DNA from: Rubrobacter tropicus
GTDB lineage: Bacteria > Actinomycetota > Rubrobacteria > Rubrobacterales > Rubrobacteraceae
NCBI RefSeq assembly: GCF_011492945.1
Contig: NZ_CP045119.1
Span: 620,001-684,000, forward strand
DNA length: 64,000 nucleotides
Reading direction: 5' to 3'
The translations under genes were made by a program, and so were the position numbers. A model generated the notes under the pieces. That model ran no database searches. It was given only the letters and a program-made list of their open reading frames with translations, and was not told where the DNA came from. Shown here in pieces: positions 40,311 to 48,743 of the stretch (the stretch's first letter is position 1; the number at the start of each line of letters is the position of its first letter).

Positions 40311-41279
40311 TTGTTGGTCCTTCCCGTCTTCGTGCTTCTGGCCGGGCTACTCTTCTTCCTGGCCTCCGCCACCGAGGACCCCGTCACCCGCGCCCAGACG
40401 CCCACCGCCGAACCCCGCCTCCAACCGCCGGACGCGGACGATGAGGGGGCGCCTCCCGGCGCCCGGGCCGGGGCCCAGCCCATTGCGCGGGCCGGGATCT
40501 CCGGCGCGGAGAAAGGAGACCTGCACCAGAAGCTGAAGAGGATAGCCGACGCCTACCCCGGCAGGTATGGGGTCGTCGTCTCCGACCCGTCCACCGGCCA
40601 GACGGTCTCGATGGACCCCGACGGGCGTTTTCTGGCCGCGAGCCTAAACAAGCTTCCGGTGCTCATGACGCTCTACCGGTCCGCGGCTGCCGGAACCGTC
40701 GATCTCGACGACGAGATCTCCATGCAGGCCTCCGACGTTCAGGCCTACGGGACGGGCTCCCTGTACACGAAGCCGATCGGCTACACCCTGACGTTGCGCG
40801 AGTGCGCGGCGTTCCTCATAAAAGAGAGCGACAACACGGCCTGGAAGATGCTCGACCGCTACCTTGGCCGGGACTACATCCGATCCGAGCTCCAGCGCGT
40901 GGGCGCCAGCACCACGGAGTACTGGATCCCGAACACCACGACCCCGAACGAGATCCTCATAATGCTGGAGAAGATAGCGGACCCCTCTTACACCAGCCCC
41001 GAGCTCTCCGCCGAGATGCTAGACCTCATGAAGAACACGGACTTCGAGGACCGCCTGCCCCAACCCCTCCCCAAAGGCGCCGAGGTCTCGCACAAGATCG
41101 GCTCCTACGGCGCGACCTTCGGCGACGCCGGCCTCGTCTTCCCGAAAGGCTCCAGCAGACCGGAGGATGCCTACTTCATAGTGGTCATGGTGGACGAGAC
41201 CGGCGAGGGCACCGCCCGGGCCGCCATGCAGGAGATGTCTCTCGCCTCTTACAAAACTTTCGTGGAAGCCAGGCAGTAA
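40311..41279 (+). CDS. Class A beta-lactamase-fold serine hydrolase, membrane-anchored
   Basis: The catalytic domain has the three active-site boxes of the class A/PBP fold: AASLNKLPV (SxxK, nucleophile Ser), KESDNTAWKM (SDN) and SHKIGSYGA (KTG-like, K-I-G). Between the start and the domain lie a transmembrane helix (LLLVLPVFVLLAGLLFFLAS) and a disordered Pro-rich linker. The enzyme is therefore membrane-anchored, facing the wall, and may be a beta-lactamase or a D,D-peptidase-like hydrolase. The KIG change and lack of an obvious omega-loop ExxLN leave activity on beta-lactams open. TTG 40311 has no ribosome binding site. The frame continues upstream with a basic stretch (SRRERRQRRRQLRKTRQRTF), and CTG 40236 has GAGGAG at good spacing, so the true start is probably upstream. 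Confidence 0.82.
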   Translation: MLVLPVFVLLAGLLFFLASATEDPVTRAQTPTAEPRLQPPDADDEGAPPGARAGAQPIARAGISGAEKGDLHQKLKRIADAYPGRYGVVVSDPSTGQTVSMDPDGRFLAASLNKLPVLMTLYRSAAAGTVDLDDEISMQASDVQAYGTGSLYTKPIGYTLTLRECAAFLIKESDNTAWKMLDRYLGRDYIRSELQRVGASTTEYWIPNTTTPNEILIMLEKIADPSYTSPELSAEMLDLMKNTDFEDRLPQPLPKGAEVSHKIGSYGATFGDAGLVFPKGSSRPEDAYFIVVMVDETGEGTARAAMQEMSLASYKTFVEARQ

Positions 41280-41370
41280 GAGAGGCGGCCCTGTGTCACC
41301 TCGCACTGGTGCTGGGCGGGTGATCGGCTAAGATGTACCCACTGTAACGAAGAGCAGGGGGGATTTTTTC

Positions 41371-41922
41371 GTGAGGTACCTGAGCGTTTTGTTTGGTTCC
41401 GTCTTCGTCGCGACGGCGTTTGCGGCCGCCGCCGTCGTAACGGCCCCTCCCGAGGCCGAAGCGGCCACGGGTGGGTACGTGGGCAAGTGCGGAGGGGGCA
41501 AGATCTTCTTGAGCGCCGACGAGAGACAGAGCTTTTATCTCCACAACCAGCAGCGCAAGAGCCACAACCTGAGGCAGTTCTGCGTCCACCCGACATTGCA
41601 GAAGGTAGCCAGGGCGCACTCGAAGGACATGATCCAGCGCGACTACTTCTCCCACACCACCAAGGGCACCAGCCGGCAAGCGTGCGACCGCGTCAAGAAC
41701 GCCGGATACCGCTTCCGCTACTGCGGCGAGAACATCGCGTACGGTTCCGGCTCCTACGGCGAACCGCAGAGCATCATGCGCTCCTGGATGAAGAGCACCG
41801 GCCACAGGCGCAACATCCTCAACGGCAAGTACCGCGAGATCGGCATCGGCGCCTACACCGGCACCTATAAGGGGATGCGGAACACGACGATGTACACGGC
41901 CGACTTCGGAACCCGTCTCTGA
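41371..41922 (+). CDS. Secreted CAP-domain (SCP/PR-1) protein
   Basis: The 183-residue protein has a signal peptide (MRYLSVLFGSVFVATAFAAAAVVTAPPEAEA) and then a CAP domain. Motifs are SFYLHNQQRKSHNLRQFCVHPTLQKVARAHSKDMIQRDYFSH (CAP helix with the conserved His), CGENIAYGSG and IMRSWMKSTGHRRNILNGKYREIGIGAY (second His and the GHxxNIL motif). Bacterial CAP proteins are extracellular, of mostly unknown function. Four Cys could form disulfides. GTG 41371 follows an AGGGGGGAT sequence, with TAAGAT further upstream as a possible -10. Confidence 0.88.
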   Translation: MRYLSVLFGSVFVATAFAAAAVVTAPPEAEAATGGYVGKCGGGKIFLSADERQSFYLHNQQRKSHNLRQFCVHPTLQKVARAHSKDMIQRDYFSHTTKGTSRQACDRVKNAGYRFRYCGENIAYGSGSYGEPQSIMRSWMKSTGHRRNILNGKYREIGIGAYTGTYKGMRNTTMYTADFGTRL

Positions 41923-42042
41923 GCATCAGGTCCGCTGGAGCCCCCGCGCGCTACAGACGGGGCCCCGGTCATTCGGTCCCGTAACTGTTCCGCGTATTGT
42001 TAAGTAATTTTAAGAAATTGGGAAAAAATATGCGGAATGGTG

Positions 42043-42071
42043 TTGACATTAGGGTTCTCGGGTATGAAAAT
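42043..42071 (+). promoter_or_regulatory. Sigma-70-type promoter of the LPETG surface protein gene
   Basis: TTGACA (42043-42048), a 17-base spacer and GAAAAT (42066-42071) precede the gene at 42104. An AT-rich stretch (about 42000-42030, including TTAAGTAATTTTAAG), exceptional in this high-GC DNA, lies directly upstream and could act as an UP element. Confidence 0.65.
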
Positions 42072-42103
42072 GCTCGGCGTAGGTAATTGTCGAACAGGAG
42101 GTA

Positions 42104-42613
42104 ATGAAGTTGAGGAAGGTAATGCTTTTGGCGGCCATGCTCGCCATGGTGCTGGCGGCTGCGGCCCCGGCTCTCGCCCAGGACGCGGTTGCCGTCGACG
42201 AGGGCACCGCTACGGGCGGCGACGTCCAGTACGTGGACTGCTCGCAGGTTCAGGAGCTGACCGTTAACCAGGGTCAGTACGGCGACGCGGTTGCGGCTGC
42301 CGACGACGAGAGCGCCGCGGTTGCTGGCATCGCCCAGGAGCTCGGCATCACCCAGCAGCAGGTCAACGCGTGCCTCGGTGAGGTCGGCGCCGTTGCTGGT
42401 GGCGACATCAACGTTGACGGCTCCGCTGCCGCCGACGAGGGCTCGGCTTCCGCCGCTGCCGACGAGGGTTCGGCTTCCGCCGCTGCCGAGGGTTCCGCCT
42501 CCGCCGCCGCTGAGGGCGAGCTCCCCGAGACGGGTGGCGCTTCGCTGCTCGCGCTCGGTGCTGGCGCCCTTCTGGTCGCCGGTGGCCTTCTGGCCCGCAG
42601 GATCGTTCGGTAA
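42104..42613 (+). CDS. LPXTG-type cell-wall-anchored surface protein
   Basis: The 169-residue preprotein has a signal peptide (MLLAAMLAMVLAAAAPALAQ). A mature region with two Cys contains a low-complexity array of EGSASAAADEGSASAAAEGS repeats. A sortase signal ends it: ELPETGG, then a hydrophobic helix (ASLLALGAGALLVAGGLLA) and the positive tail RRIVR. A sortase should cleave between T and G and attach it to the wall. No sortase gene is in the window. ATG 42104 is almost touching AGGAGGTA, so the in-frame TTG at 42110 may be the true start. A strong promoter and terminator frame it as a single, probably abundant transcript. Confidence 0.88.
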   Translation: MKLRKVMLLAAMLAMVLAAAAPALAQDAVAVDEGTATGGDVQYVDCSQVQELTVNQGQYGDAVAAADDESAAVAGIAQELGITQQQVNACLGEVGAVAGGDINVDGSAAADEGSASAAADEGSASAAAEGSASAAAEGELPETGGASLLALGAGALLVAGGLLARRIVR

Positions 42614-42640
42614 CTAACTAACCGAACGCAGCATCACAGG

Positions 42641-42667
42641 ACGGGCCCCTTCGGGGGCCCGTCTTTT
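42641..42667 (+). terminator. Rho-independent terminator after the LPETG gene
   Basis: ACGGGCCCC / GGGGCCCGT, a perfect 9-bp stem with a TTCG loop, followed by CTTTTT. Confidence 0.9.
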
Positions 42668-42751
42668 TCGTGCCCGGGTTTGTCGCGGGCGCTTCTGCCT
42701 TTCCTTGTATTCGCGGGGGGGAGTGGATATGCTCATGCGCGGTGATCTTGC

Positions 42752-43558
42752 ATGAGCGGTACTATCTTTAGAGTCTCCGTGGGGTTTTTGGTTGGGGTTT
42801 TGGCTTTGATGGCCCTGGCCCTGTGCGCGGCCGACTACTATACGACGGAGCAGCAGCGTCTGGCGGCGGCCGGTGACCCGCGGGGCGCCCTGGAGGCCTC
42901 GAGGCTGGCGCTTCGGCTCGACCCCTTCGAGACCGACGCCCTGGAGGCGCAGGCCCGCGCTTTGCAGCAGCAGCAGAAGTACGAGGAGGCGGCGGCGGCG
43001 CTGCGGGAGGCCATAGAGCGCGACCCGAACAATTACCTCCCGTACCTGCTCCTCGGAAACCTGCAGCTCGCCATGGAGGATCGGGATGCCGCGGTGGAGA
43101 GCTACAGGGACGTGCTGGAGCTCAACCCCAAGGCGACGACCGCCAGCACCTACATGGCCCAGACCCTGGTCGTTCAGGGCAAGCTTCGGGAGGCGAAAGA
43201 AGAGTACCTGAAGCTTGAGAGGGAGGACCGGATTCCCTACGACGCGCTCTACAACCTCGGGAGGATCGAGGTCCGCACCGGCGAGGCCGAGGAGGGCTTG
43301 AAAGACATAAAGAGCGCCAGGCGCCAGGCGCGTTCGGGCCTGGAGGACCTCGAAGGGCCGCTCGCGAGGCAGCGCGAGGAATTTATACGCGGGATGGATC
43401 TCGCCGTTGCCGACGCGATGGTGGTGGCTGGCCGCGAGTCGGGGGCGCGTAGGATCCTCTCCAACAGCCCCTCCGAGCAGGCCCCGTCGCTGCTGCAGCT
43501 TCTAGACTCCGACCCTGACGCCTACCGCGAGCAGGTGGTGAACAGTGACATCTACTGA
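42752..43558 (+). CDS. Membrane-anchored TPR protein, first gene of EPS locus
   Basis: An N-terminal membrane anchor (VSVGFLVGVLALMALALCAADYY) is followed by about five tetratricopeptide-like helical hairpins: GDPRGALEASRLALRLDPFETDALEAQARAL, KYEEAAAALREAIERDPNNYLPYLLLGNLQLAME, DRDAAVESYRDVLELNPKATTAS, and others. TPRs scaffold complexes, and in polysaccharide loci such proteins coordinate assembly. It overlaps the Wzz-like gene by 14 bases, so the two are translationally coupled. Confidence 0.85.
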   Translation: MSGTIFRVSVGFLVGVLALMALALCAADYYTTEQQRLAAAGDPRGALEASRLALRLDPFETDALEAQARALQQQQKYEEAAAALREAIERDPNNYLPYLLLGNLQLAMEDRDAAVESYRDVLELNPKATTASTYMAQTLVVQGKLREAKEEYLKLEREDRIPYDALYNLGRIEVRTGEAEEGLKDIKSARRQARSGLEDLEGPLARQREEFIRGMDLAVADAMVVAGRESGARRILSNSPSEQAPSLLQLLDSDPDAYREQVVNSDIY

Positions 43559-44279
43559 CCGGCAAGGCTGGCAGGACGGTCGCAGGGACGCCACCTCGCT
43601 CGCCGAGGTCTTGCACGTCCTGAAGGGCCGGCGGTTGCTGGTGGTCGGCGCGGTGCTGGTTCTGGCCGGGATCGCCCTGCTCCTCGGGCTTTTCAGGGAG
43701 CCGGCGTACACGGCGGAGGCCGTGGTCGGCTTCGCGCCCAGGGAGGCGCCGGACGACGAGGGCGCGCAGCAGGCCTTCGCCCAGGAGGTGTTCTCGGCCG
43801 CCACCTCTCCGGGGAGTTTCTCCGAGGGCGTAAAGGAAGAAGCCGCCTGGCGCGGCACGGCGGGGGAGTTCAGTGATCGCCTCGACCCTGGCGTCTCCGT
43901 GCTGGGGAGCGGCGGCATGGAGATGAGGGTCTCGTTCTCCGGACGCGAGCCCGAAGAAGCGGCCAGGGTCGCCAACGCCTACGCGGAGATGTTCGCTTCG
44001 GAGGCCGGGCGCCTCGGTGACGAACAGCTCTCCGCGGGGACCGGCGTCGCGGAGGCGGCGGTGATGCGCCGGGCCGTGCCGTCCGAAGACTCCGGCCCGC
44101 CGGCACTGCTCTACGCTGCCGTCGCGGCCGGGGTGGGGCTCCTGCTCGGGGGGGGCGCCGCGCTCTCGTTGGAGGGGAGGTCCGGCGGCTGGCGGGACGT
44201 CCGCGACGCCGAGGTGACCCTCAGGGCCCCAGTCCTCGGGGCCATACCGGACTACTCCCCGACCGAGAACGAGGGTTGA
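43545..44279 (+). CDS. Polysaccharide chain-length determinant (Wzz/YveK/CpsC-like)
   Basis: The 244-residue protein has the typical two-helix layout: TM1 at about 28-48 (RRLLVVGAVLVLAGIALLLGLF), an extracytoplasmic region beginning REPAYTAEAVVGFAPREAPDDE, and TM2 near the C-terminus (ALLYAAVAAGVGLLLGGGAALSL). VSFSGREPEEAARVANAYAEMFASEA matches the helical Wzz region before TM2. Wzz/CpsC proteins control polymer length together with the CpsD ATPase, the next gene. GTG 43545 lies inside the end of the TPR gene; the C-terminus contains EVTLRAPVLGAIPDY, common in this family. Confidence 0.82.
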   Translation: MTSTDRQGWQDGRRDATSLAEVLHVLKGRRLLVVGAVLVLAGIALLLGLFREPAYTAEAVVGFAPREAPDDEGAQQAFAQEVFSAATSPGSFSEGVKEEAAWRGTAGEFSDRLDPGVSVLGSGGMEMRVSFSGREPEEAARVANAYAEMFASEAGRLGDEQLSAGTGVAEAAVMRRAVPSEDSGPPALLYAAVAAGVGLLLGGGAALSLEGRSGGWRDVRDAEVTLRAPVLGAIPDYSPTENEG

Positions 44280-44281
44280 GG

Positions 44282-44911
44282 ATGAGCCTGGAAGCCGTCA
44301 GCGGAAGCGTCGTGCGGTCGCTTCTAGACCCCGGCTCGCCGGTCAGGCCCCATTACGAGGACCTGGCCGCAAGGCTGCTCTCCCTGGAGGAGATCCACAG
44401 CGTCGTCGTGACGAGCTCGGAGCCAGGTGCGGGGCGCACCAGCGTCTGCGTCGGCCTCGCGGGGGCCGTGGCCGGCATGGGGCGGCGGGCCGCCGTCGTG
44501 GACTGCAACCTCGAGGACCCCCAGCTCCACAGGGTGCTCGGCGAGCCCAACTTCGTGGGCCTCACCAGCGGTCTCGAAGGAGACAAGCCCCTCGAACAAT
44601 ACGGCCACGAGGTGGCGCCGGGCCTCCTCGTCGTGCCGACCGGTCTGCTGCCCCCCGACCCCGCCTCCCGCCTCGAACACGAGAGGCTCGTCGAGACCGT
44701 GCGCTCGCTCGAAGGGGGTAGGGATCTGGTCCTCATAGACGGTCCGGTCGCCGGCGGGGTGCTTTCGTCCCCGAACCTCTCGGGCGGCTTCGACGGGGTG
44801 CTACTCGTCGTGCACGCCTCCCGGACGCCCAAGAGCCTGGCCCGCGAGACGACCGACGACCTCCTGGAGGCGGGAACGAACCTGCTAGGGGTGGTGCTGA
44901 ACGGATGCTAG
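44282..44911 (+). CDS. CpsD/CapB-type tyrosine-kinase-like ATPase
   Basis: The 209-residue BY-kinase-like P-loop protein carries a Walker A region SEPGAGRTSVCVGLA, in which the usual GKT/GKS is GRT. The second Walker A' is AAVVDCNLEDPQLHRVLG and Walker B is DLVLIDGPV. It lacks a C-terminal tyrosine cluster. With the Wzz-like protein it would regulate polymerisation. The arginine in place of the P-loop lysine suggests a weak or inactive ATPase. ATG 44282 has GAGGG at six bases; TTG 44276 overlaps the previous stop and is an alternative. Confidence 0.82.
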   Translation: MSLEAVSGSVVRSLLDPGSPVRPHYEDLAARLLSLEEIHSVVVTSSEPGAGRTSVCVGLAGAVAGMGRRAAVVDCNLEDPQLHRVLGEPNFVGLTSGLEGDKPLEQYGHEVAPGLLVVPTGLLPPDPASRLEHERLVETVRSLEGGRDLVLIDGPVAGGVLSSPNLSGGFDGVLLVVHASRTPKSLARETTDDLLEAGTNLLGVVLNGC

Positions 44912-44933
44912 TGGGCGTCAAGGGAGACCCGGC

Positions 44934-46679
44934 GTGAGGGGCATCGAGACGGTCGGGGACCGGCTCTTCGGCGCCGGCGGCCGGGACGAGGGAGGCGAGA
45001 AAGGGCGGCGTCCCGGGCGTTTGCTCGTCGTTTTCAAGGCCTTCGCCGTGCTCTCGGTCGTCGGCGCGACGGCGTTCGGTCTCGTGTCCGACGGCCTCTA
45101 CTACGATACGCTGTGGCTTCTGGTCGCGGCCGGCGTTCTGGGGCTGCTCTTCGTGACCGTGCTCTCGCGGGGCTTCTACGGCGGGGTGTCGCGGGAAGGT
45201 TGGATCCTTGTCTCGCTGCTCGCCCTACTCGTCCTCGTGAAGGGTTTGTCCATGATCTGGACTATAAGCGAGACGGAGACGATCAAGGAGACCCTGAGGG
45301 CCTCGACGTACCTGGCGGCCTTCGCCATCGTCCTGGCCGTCGACGTCGCCGTGCCGCGTCTGGGATGGGCGCTGGTCGTCTCCCTCGCGGTGGCCCTGGG
45401 AGCGCTCTGGGAGAGCTCGTACTGGTTCGCCCTGCTCCTGCTGCTCCTGGCGGCCGTCGTCGGCGCGAGCGCCTTCGCCAGGGGCGGGCCGCCCGGCTAC
45501 CGGCAGGTGGGCGCCCTGGTGGACGGCCTCTGCCTGGCCGTTGTCCCCGTCGCCGGGTACGGGATCCTGCAGAAGGCCTACCCGGCCGATTACGAGATAG
45601 ATTCCATAGACCGCTACAGGGTGGACTCCACCCTGGGGTACCCGAACACCGCGGCCGTCGTCCTGGGCATGGGGGCACTGCTCGCGCTCTCCCGGATGAC
45701 CTCGATGCGCAATCCCCTCTGGCGGGGGCTGTACTCCGTGCTCGTGCTCGGCTCCCTGGTCACGCTCTACCTCACGCTCTCCCGCGGCGGCATAGGTTCC
45801 TTCGGGATAGGCCTCATCGTCCTCTTCGCGCTAGGCAACAACCGCCTGCAGATGCTCGCCAACTTCCTGCTCGTCGGCCTCCCGGGCGCCTGGCTCTGGT
45901 GGCGGATGCAGGACCTCGGGGCGCTCCTGAGCGCCGATGTCCCCATGCGGGAGAAAATCTCTGACGGGACCGCCTTCAGGAACGACCTGATCGCGGCCCT
46001 CCTCGTCGCCTTCGTGCTGCAGGCGGCCTACGCCCTCTTCGTCTCCCGCTACGAGCTGACCTCTATCGCCAGGCGCTACGTCGGCCTCGCCGTCGGCGCC
46101 ATCGGGGCCGTGGCGGCGGTCGTGGTCGCGGTGGTGGTCGTGACGGGGTTCGGCGGAATCGGCCAGACCGCGCGTGCCATCTTCAGCAACCCGGACCAGC
46201 AGGGAAGCGCGGCCGAGAGGCTGGTCTCCCTGGGCGTGGGCTTCAGGGCGGAGTACTGGAAGGTGGCCTGGGAGGCCTGGCTCGAACGCCCCTTCACCGG
46301 GACAGGGGCGGGCACCTTCCAGTACACGTGGCTGGAGAACAGAGATAGTATCCAGGGCGTAAAACAGGTCCACAACCTCTACCTGGAGCAGGGGACGGAG
46401 ACCGGCCTCGTCGCCTTCCTCGCCCTTCTCGCCTTCGCTGCCCTCCTGCTCTTCTACGTCGGCAGGGCCGCCTGGCGGTACGGCCCCGACGGTGAGGGAC
46501 GGCTCCTGCTCGCGGGCCTCCTGGCGGCCGTCACGGTCTACGGGGTCTCGTCCGTCTTCGAGTGGCACTGGTACCTGCCCGGCTCGACGCTCTTCTTCTT
46601 CGTGATCGCCGCCGCGGCTGTACGGCTCGCCCGTACGGAGGACCACCCGAAGGGCGCCGACGAGACCCCCCCCGGCTGA
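44934..46679 (+). CDS. O-antigen ligase / Wzy-type polymerase family protein
   Basis: The 581-residue polytopic protein has about 12 hydrophobic helices and the Wzy_C/ligase motif region. Motifs are STLGYPNTAAVVLGMGALLALSR, SRGGIGSFGIGLIVL in the helix pair, and a periplasmic loop RAEYWKVAWEAWLERPFTGTGAGTFQY..VHNLYLEQGTETGLVAFLAL, where the H-N-x-Y-L and G-G-x pattern matches O-antigen ligases. It probably joins or polymerises lipid-linked repeat units at the outer face of the membrane. It follows the CpsD-like gene by 22 bases. Confidence 0.85.
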   Translation: MRGIETVGDRLFGAGGRDEGGEKGRRPGRLLVVFKAFAVLSVVGATAFGLVSDGLYYDTLWLLVAAGVLGLLFVTVLSRGFYGGVSREGWILVSLLALLVLVKGLSMIWTISETETIKETLRASTYLAAFAIVLAVDVAVPRLGWALVVSLAVALGALWESSYWFALLLLLLAAVVGASAFARGGPPGYRQVGALVDGLCLAVVPVAGYGILQKAYPADYEIDSIDRYRVDSTLGYPNTAAVVLGMGALLALSRMTSMRNPLWRGLYSVLVLGSLVTLYLTLSRGGIGSFGIGLIVLFALGNNRLQMLANFLLVGLPGAWLWWRMQDLGALLSADVPMREKISDGTAFRNDLIAALLVAFVLQAAYALFVSRYELTSIARRYVGLAVGAIGAVAAVVVAVVVVTGFGGIGQTARAIFSNPDQQGSAAERLVSLGVGFRAEYWKVAWEAWLERPFTGTGAGTFQYTWLENRDSIQGVKQVHNLYLEQGTETGLVAFLALLAFAALLLFYVGRAAWRYGPDGEGRLLLAGLLAAVTVYGVSSVFEWHWYLPGSTLFFFVIAAAAVRLARTEDHPKGADETPPG

Positions 46680-46687
46680 GGGATGTC

Positions 46688-47626
46688 GTGGTGTACCCCC
46701 CGCTGGTCGGCGACCGCCTCGGGAGGCTGCTTGGCGGCCTTCACCTAGACCTTGCCAGGGGGGACCATCGCAGAACGGTGTTCCTCGCCGGGACCGGGCG
46801 CAGCGGGACCACCTGGCTCTCCGGGCTCGTCAACCACGACCGGCTTTACCGCAACGTCTTCGAGCCGTTTCACCCCGGCAAGGTCGGGGCCCTTCGGGGT
46901 TTCCGGAGCAAGCAGTACCTCAGGCCCGATGATCGGCGCGAGGAGTTCCTGTACCCGGCGCGAAGGGTACTCTCCGGCGAGGTGAGGAGCTTCTGGACGG
47001 ACCGGGGCGGCGCCTTGCTGGCCCGGCGGCGGCTCGTCAAGGACGTCAGGGCGAACCTGATGCTCGGCTGGATGGCGGACAACTTTCCCGGCATGCCCAT
47101 AGTGCTGCTCGTGCGTCATCCCGGCGCGGTCGTCTCCTCCCGGCTCGCGCTCGAGTGGCGGGACAACCTCGACGAGACGATGGAGCAGAAGGAGTTGGTG
47201 GAGGATCACCTGCTCCCGATGGAGGCCGAGATCCTGGCCTCCACGGAGCCCTTCGAGCGGCACCTCTTCCTGTGGTGCATAGATAACTACGTCCCACTCA
47301 AACAGTTTCGACCAGGCGGCCTCCACCTGTGCTTCTACGAGAACCTGCTCCTCGACCCCGAGACCGAGCTCCGCCGCCTGTTCGGCTTTATAGGCCGGGA
47401 CTTCGACGAAGGGGTTCTCCGTCGGATTGGACGTCCCTCTCCGACGAGCCGGCGGGAAACGCGCGGGGACCACGATGCCGAAGGGTGGGGGCGCGGGACG
47501 ACGGGGCGCCAACTGGAGAGGGCTTCGGAGATACTCGGCCTCTTCGGCCTCGACCGCGTCTACGGCGAGGGGGCCACGCCCGATCCCTCAGGCGCCCGCG
47601 CCCTGATGGCCACGGGCAGTGCGTAA
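46688..47626 (+). CDS. Sulfotransferase family protein 1
   Basis: The 312-residue PAPS-dependent sulfotransferase has the 5'-phosphosulfate loop TVFLAGTGRSGTTWLSGL at about residues 36-53. The 3'-phosphate-binding segment is IVLLVRHPGAVVSSRLALEWRDN near 140. Family features continue with LHLCFYENLLLDPETELRRLFGFIG and the C-terminal LERASEILGLFGLDRVYG. It would sulfate a sugar of the polymer or its lipid intermediate. GTG 46688 has GAGGG upstream and lies eight bases after the ligase stop; the next gene overlaps it by eight bases. Confidence 0.85.
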   Translation: MVYPPLVGDRLGRLLGGLHLDLARGDHRRTVFLAGTGRSGTTWLSGLVNHDRLYRNVFEPFHPGKVGALRGFRSKQYLRPDDRREEFLYPARRVLSGEVRSFWTDRGGALLARRRLVKDVRANLMLGWMADNFPGMPIVLLVRHPGAVVSSRLALEWRDNLDETMEQKELVEDHLLPMEAEILASTEPFERHLFLWCIDNYVPLKQFRPGGLHLCFYENLLLDPETELRRLFGFIGRDFDEGVLRRIGRPSPTSRRETRGDHDAEGWGRGTTGRQLERASEILGLFGLDRVYGEGATPDPSGARALMATGSA

Positions 47627-48743
47627 ACCGCCCGTCGTGGTCCTCTCCGGCGTGCGCTGGGACTTTCTCTGGCAGCGCCACCAGGCGCTCGCCACGCTCT
47701 TCGACCGGGCCGGTTACCCGACCGCCTTCGTCGAGACCACGGGCCTCGCCAACCCGGGCCCGTCCGCCTCTCGCAAGGTCGCGGCCAGGCTGCGGAGGAC
47801 CGGCAGGAAGGATCCGGGCGGCGGACCCTTCGTCTACCCCCCGCTCGTGCTGCCGCCGACCTACCGGGCCTTTAGGGTTGCCAACCGCAAGTTGTTCCTG
47901 CCGCGGGTGGCGCGGGACTTGCGCGGGTTTCTCGGCGAGAGGCCCATAGTCGTCGCCTACCCGCCGACCCGCACGACGCTCGACTTGATCCCGCACCTCG
48001 ATCCCCGGCTCGTCCTCTACGACCTCGCGGACGACTACGAACGCTTCCCCGGCGCCCCGAAGGACATAGCCTCCACCGAGCGCGAGCTCCTGGTCCTTGC
48101 CGACCTGGTCTCCTGCACCTCAGAACCCCTGCTGCGGAAGGCCAGGCGCGTCAGGCCCGACGCCTTCCCGAGCGGTCCTGCGGTCGACTACGAACGGTTC
48201 GCCGCCCTGCGGGAGCATCCACCCGCCCTGCCGGCGCGTACCGTGTGTTTTTTCGGCCACCTGGGCCGGGAGCGCCTGGACTTCGAGGTACTGCGGGCGA
48301 TAGCCCGGGCTGGCTTTCGGGTGCGGCTCTTGGGCAACGCCGAACGCGCCGAGAAGGGCTTTCTCGGAGAGCCGAACGTCGAGTACAGGGGGGAGGTCCC
48401 ACACCACTTGTTGCCCGCGGCCCTCGCCGGTGTCGACGCCTTCATTCTGCCTTACAGAATGGGGGATCTTACACACGCCATCTCCCCCGCAAAGACCTAC
48501 GAGTGCCTCGCGACCGGCAGGCCCGTCGTGGCCTCCCCCTTGCCGGCCCTGGAATCGCTCTCGAAGCACGTGTACCTGGCAGACGGACCGGAGGGTTTCG
48601 TAGAAGCCCTTGGAAACCTGGAGGGCACGGAGACGGGGGAGAGGGTCCGCGCCAGGAACCGGCTTGCGCGGGAGAACTCGTGGGAGGCGCGGTTTCGGGA
48701 GCTGGAGGACGTCATCTCGCGCTCCCTGCGGGACCGGCCGTGA
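47619..48743 (+). CDS. Glycosyltransferase family 4 type (GT-B)
   Basis: The 374-residue GT-B fold enzyme begins VRKPPVVVLSGVRWDFLWQRHQALA, a GT-B N-domain. It contains LVLYDLADDYERFPGAP, a linker with LVSCTSEPLLRKARRVRPDAFPSGPAVDYERF, TVCFFGHLGRERLDFEVLRAIA, and the C-terminal donor site PYRMGDLTHAISPAKTYECLATGRPVVASPLPAL, which holds the E-x7-E like donor-binding region. It adds a sugar to the growing repeat unit; donor and linkage are unknown. It overlaps the sulfotransferase (GTG 47619) and the next gene. Confidence 0.85.
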   Translation: MRKPPVVVLSGVRWDFLWQRHQALATLFDRAGYPTAFVETTGLANPGPSASRKVAARLRRTGRKDPGGGPFVYPPLVLPPTYRAFRVANRKLFLPRVARDLRGFLGERPIVVAYPPTRTTLDLIPHLDPRLVLYDLADDYERFPGAPKDIASTERELLVLADLVSCTSEPLLRKARRVRPDAFPSGPAVDYERFAALREHPPALPARTVCFFGHLGRERLDFEVLRAIARAGFRVRLLGNAERAEKGFLGEPNVEYRGEVPHHLLPAALAGVDAFILPYRMGDLTHAISPAKTYECLATGRPVVASPLPALESLSKHVYLADGPEGFVEALGNLEGTETGERVRARNRLARENSWEARFRELEDVISRSLRDRP

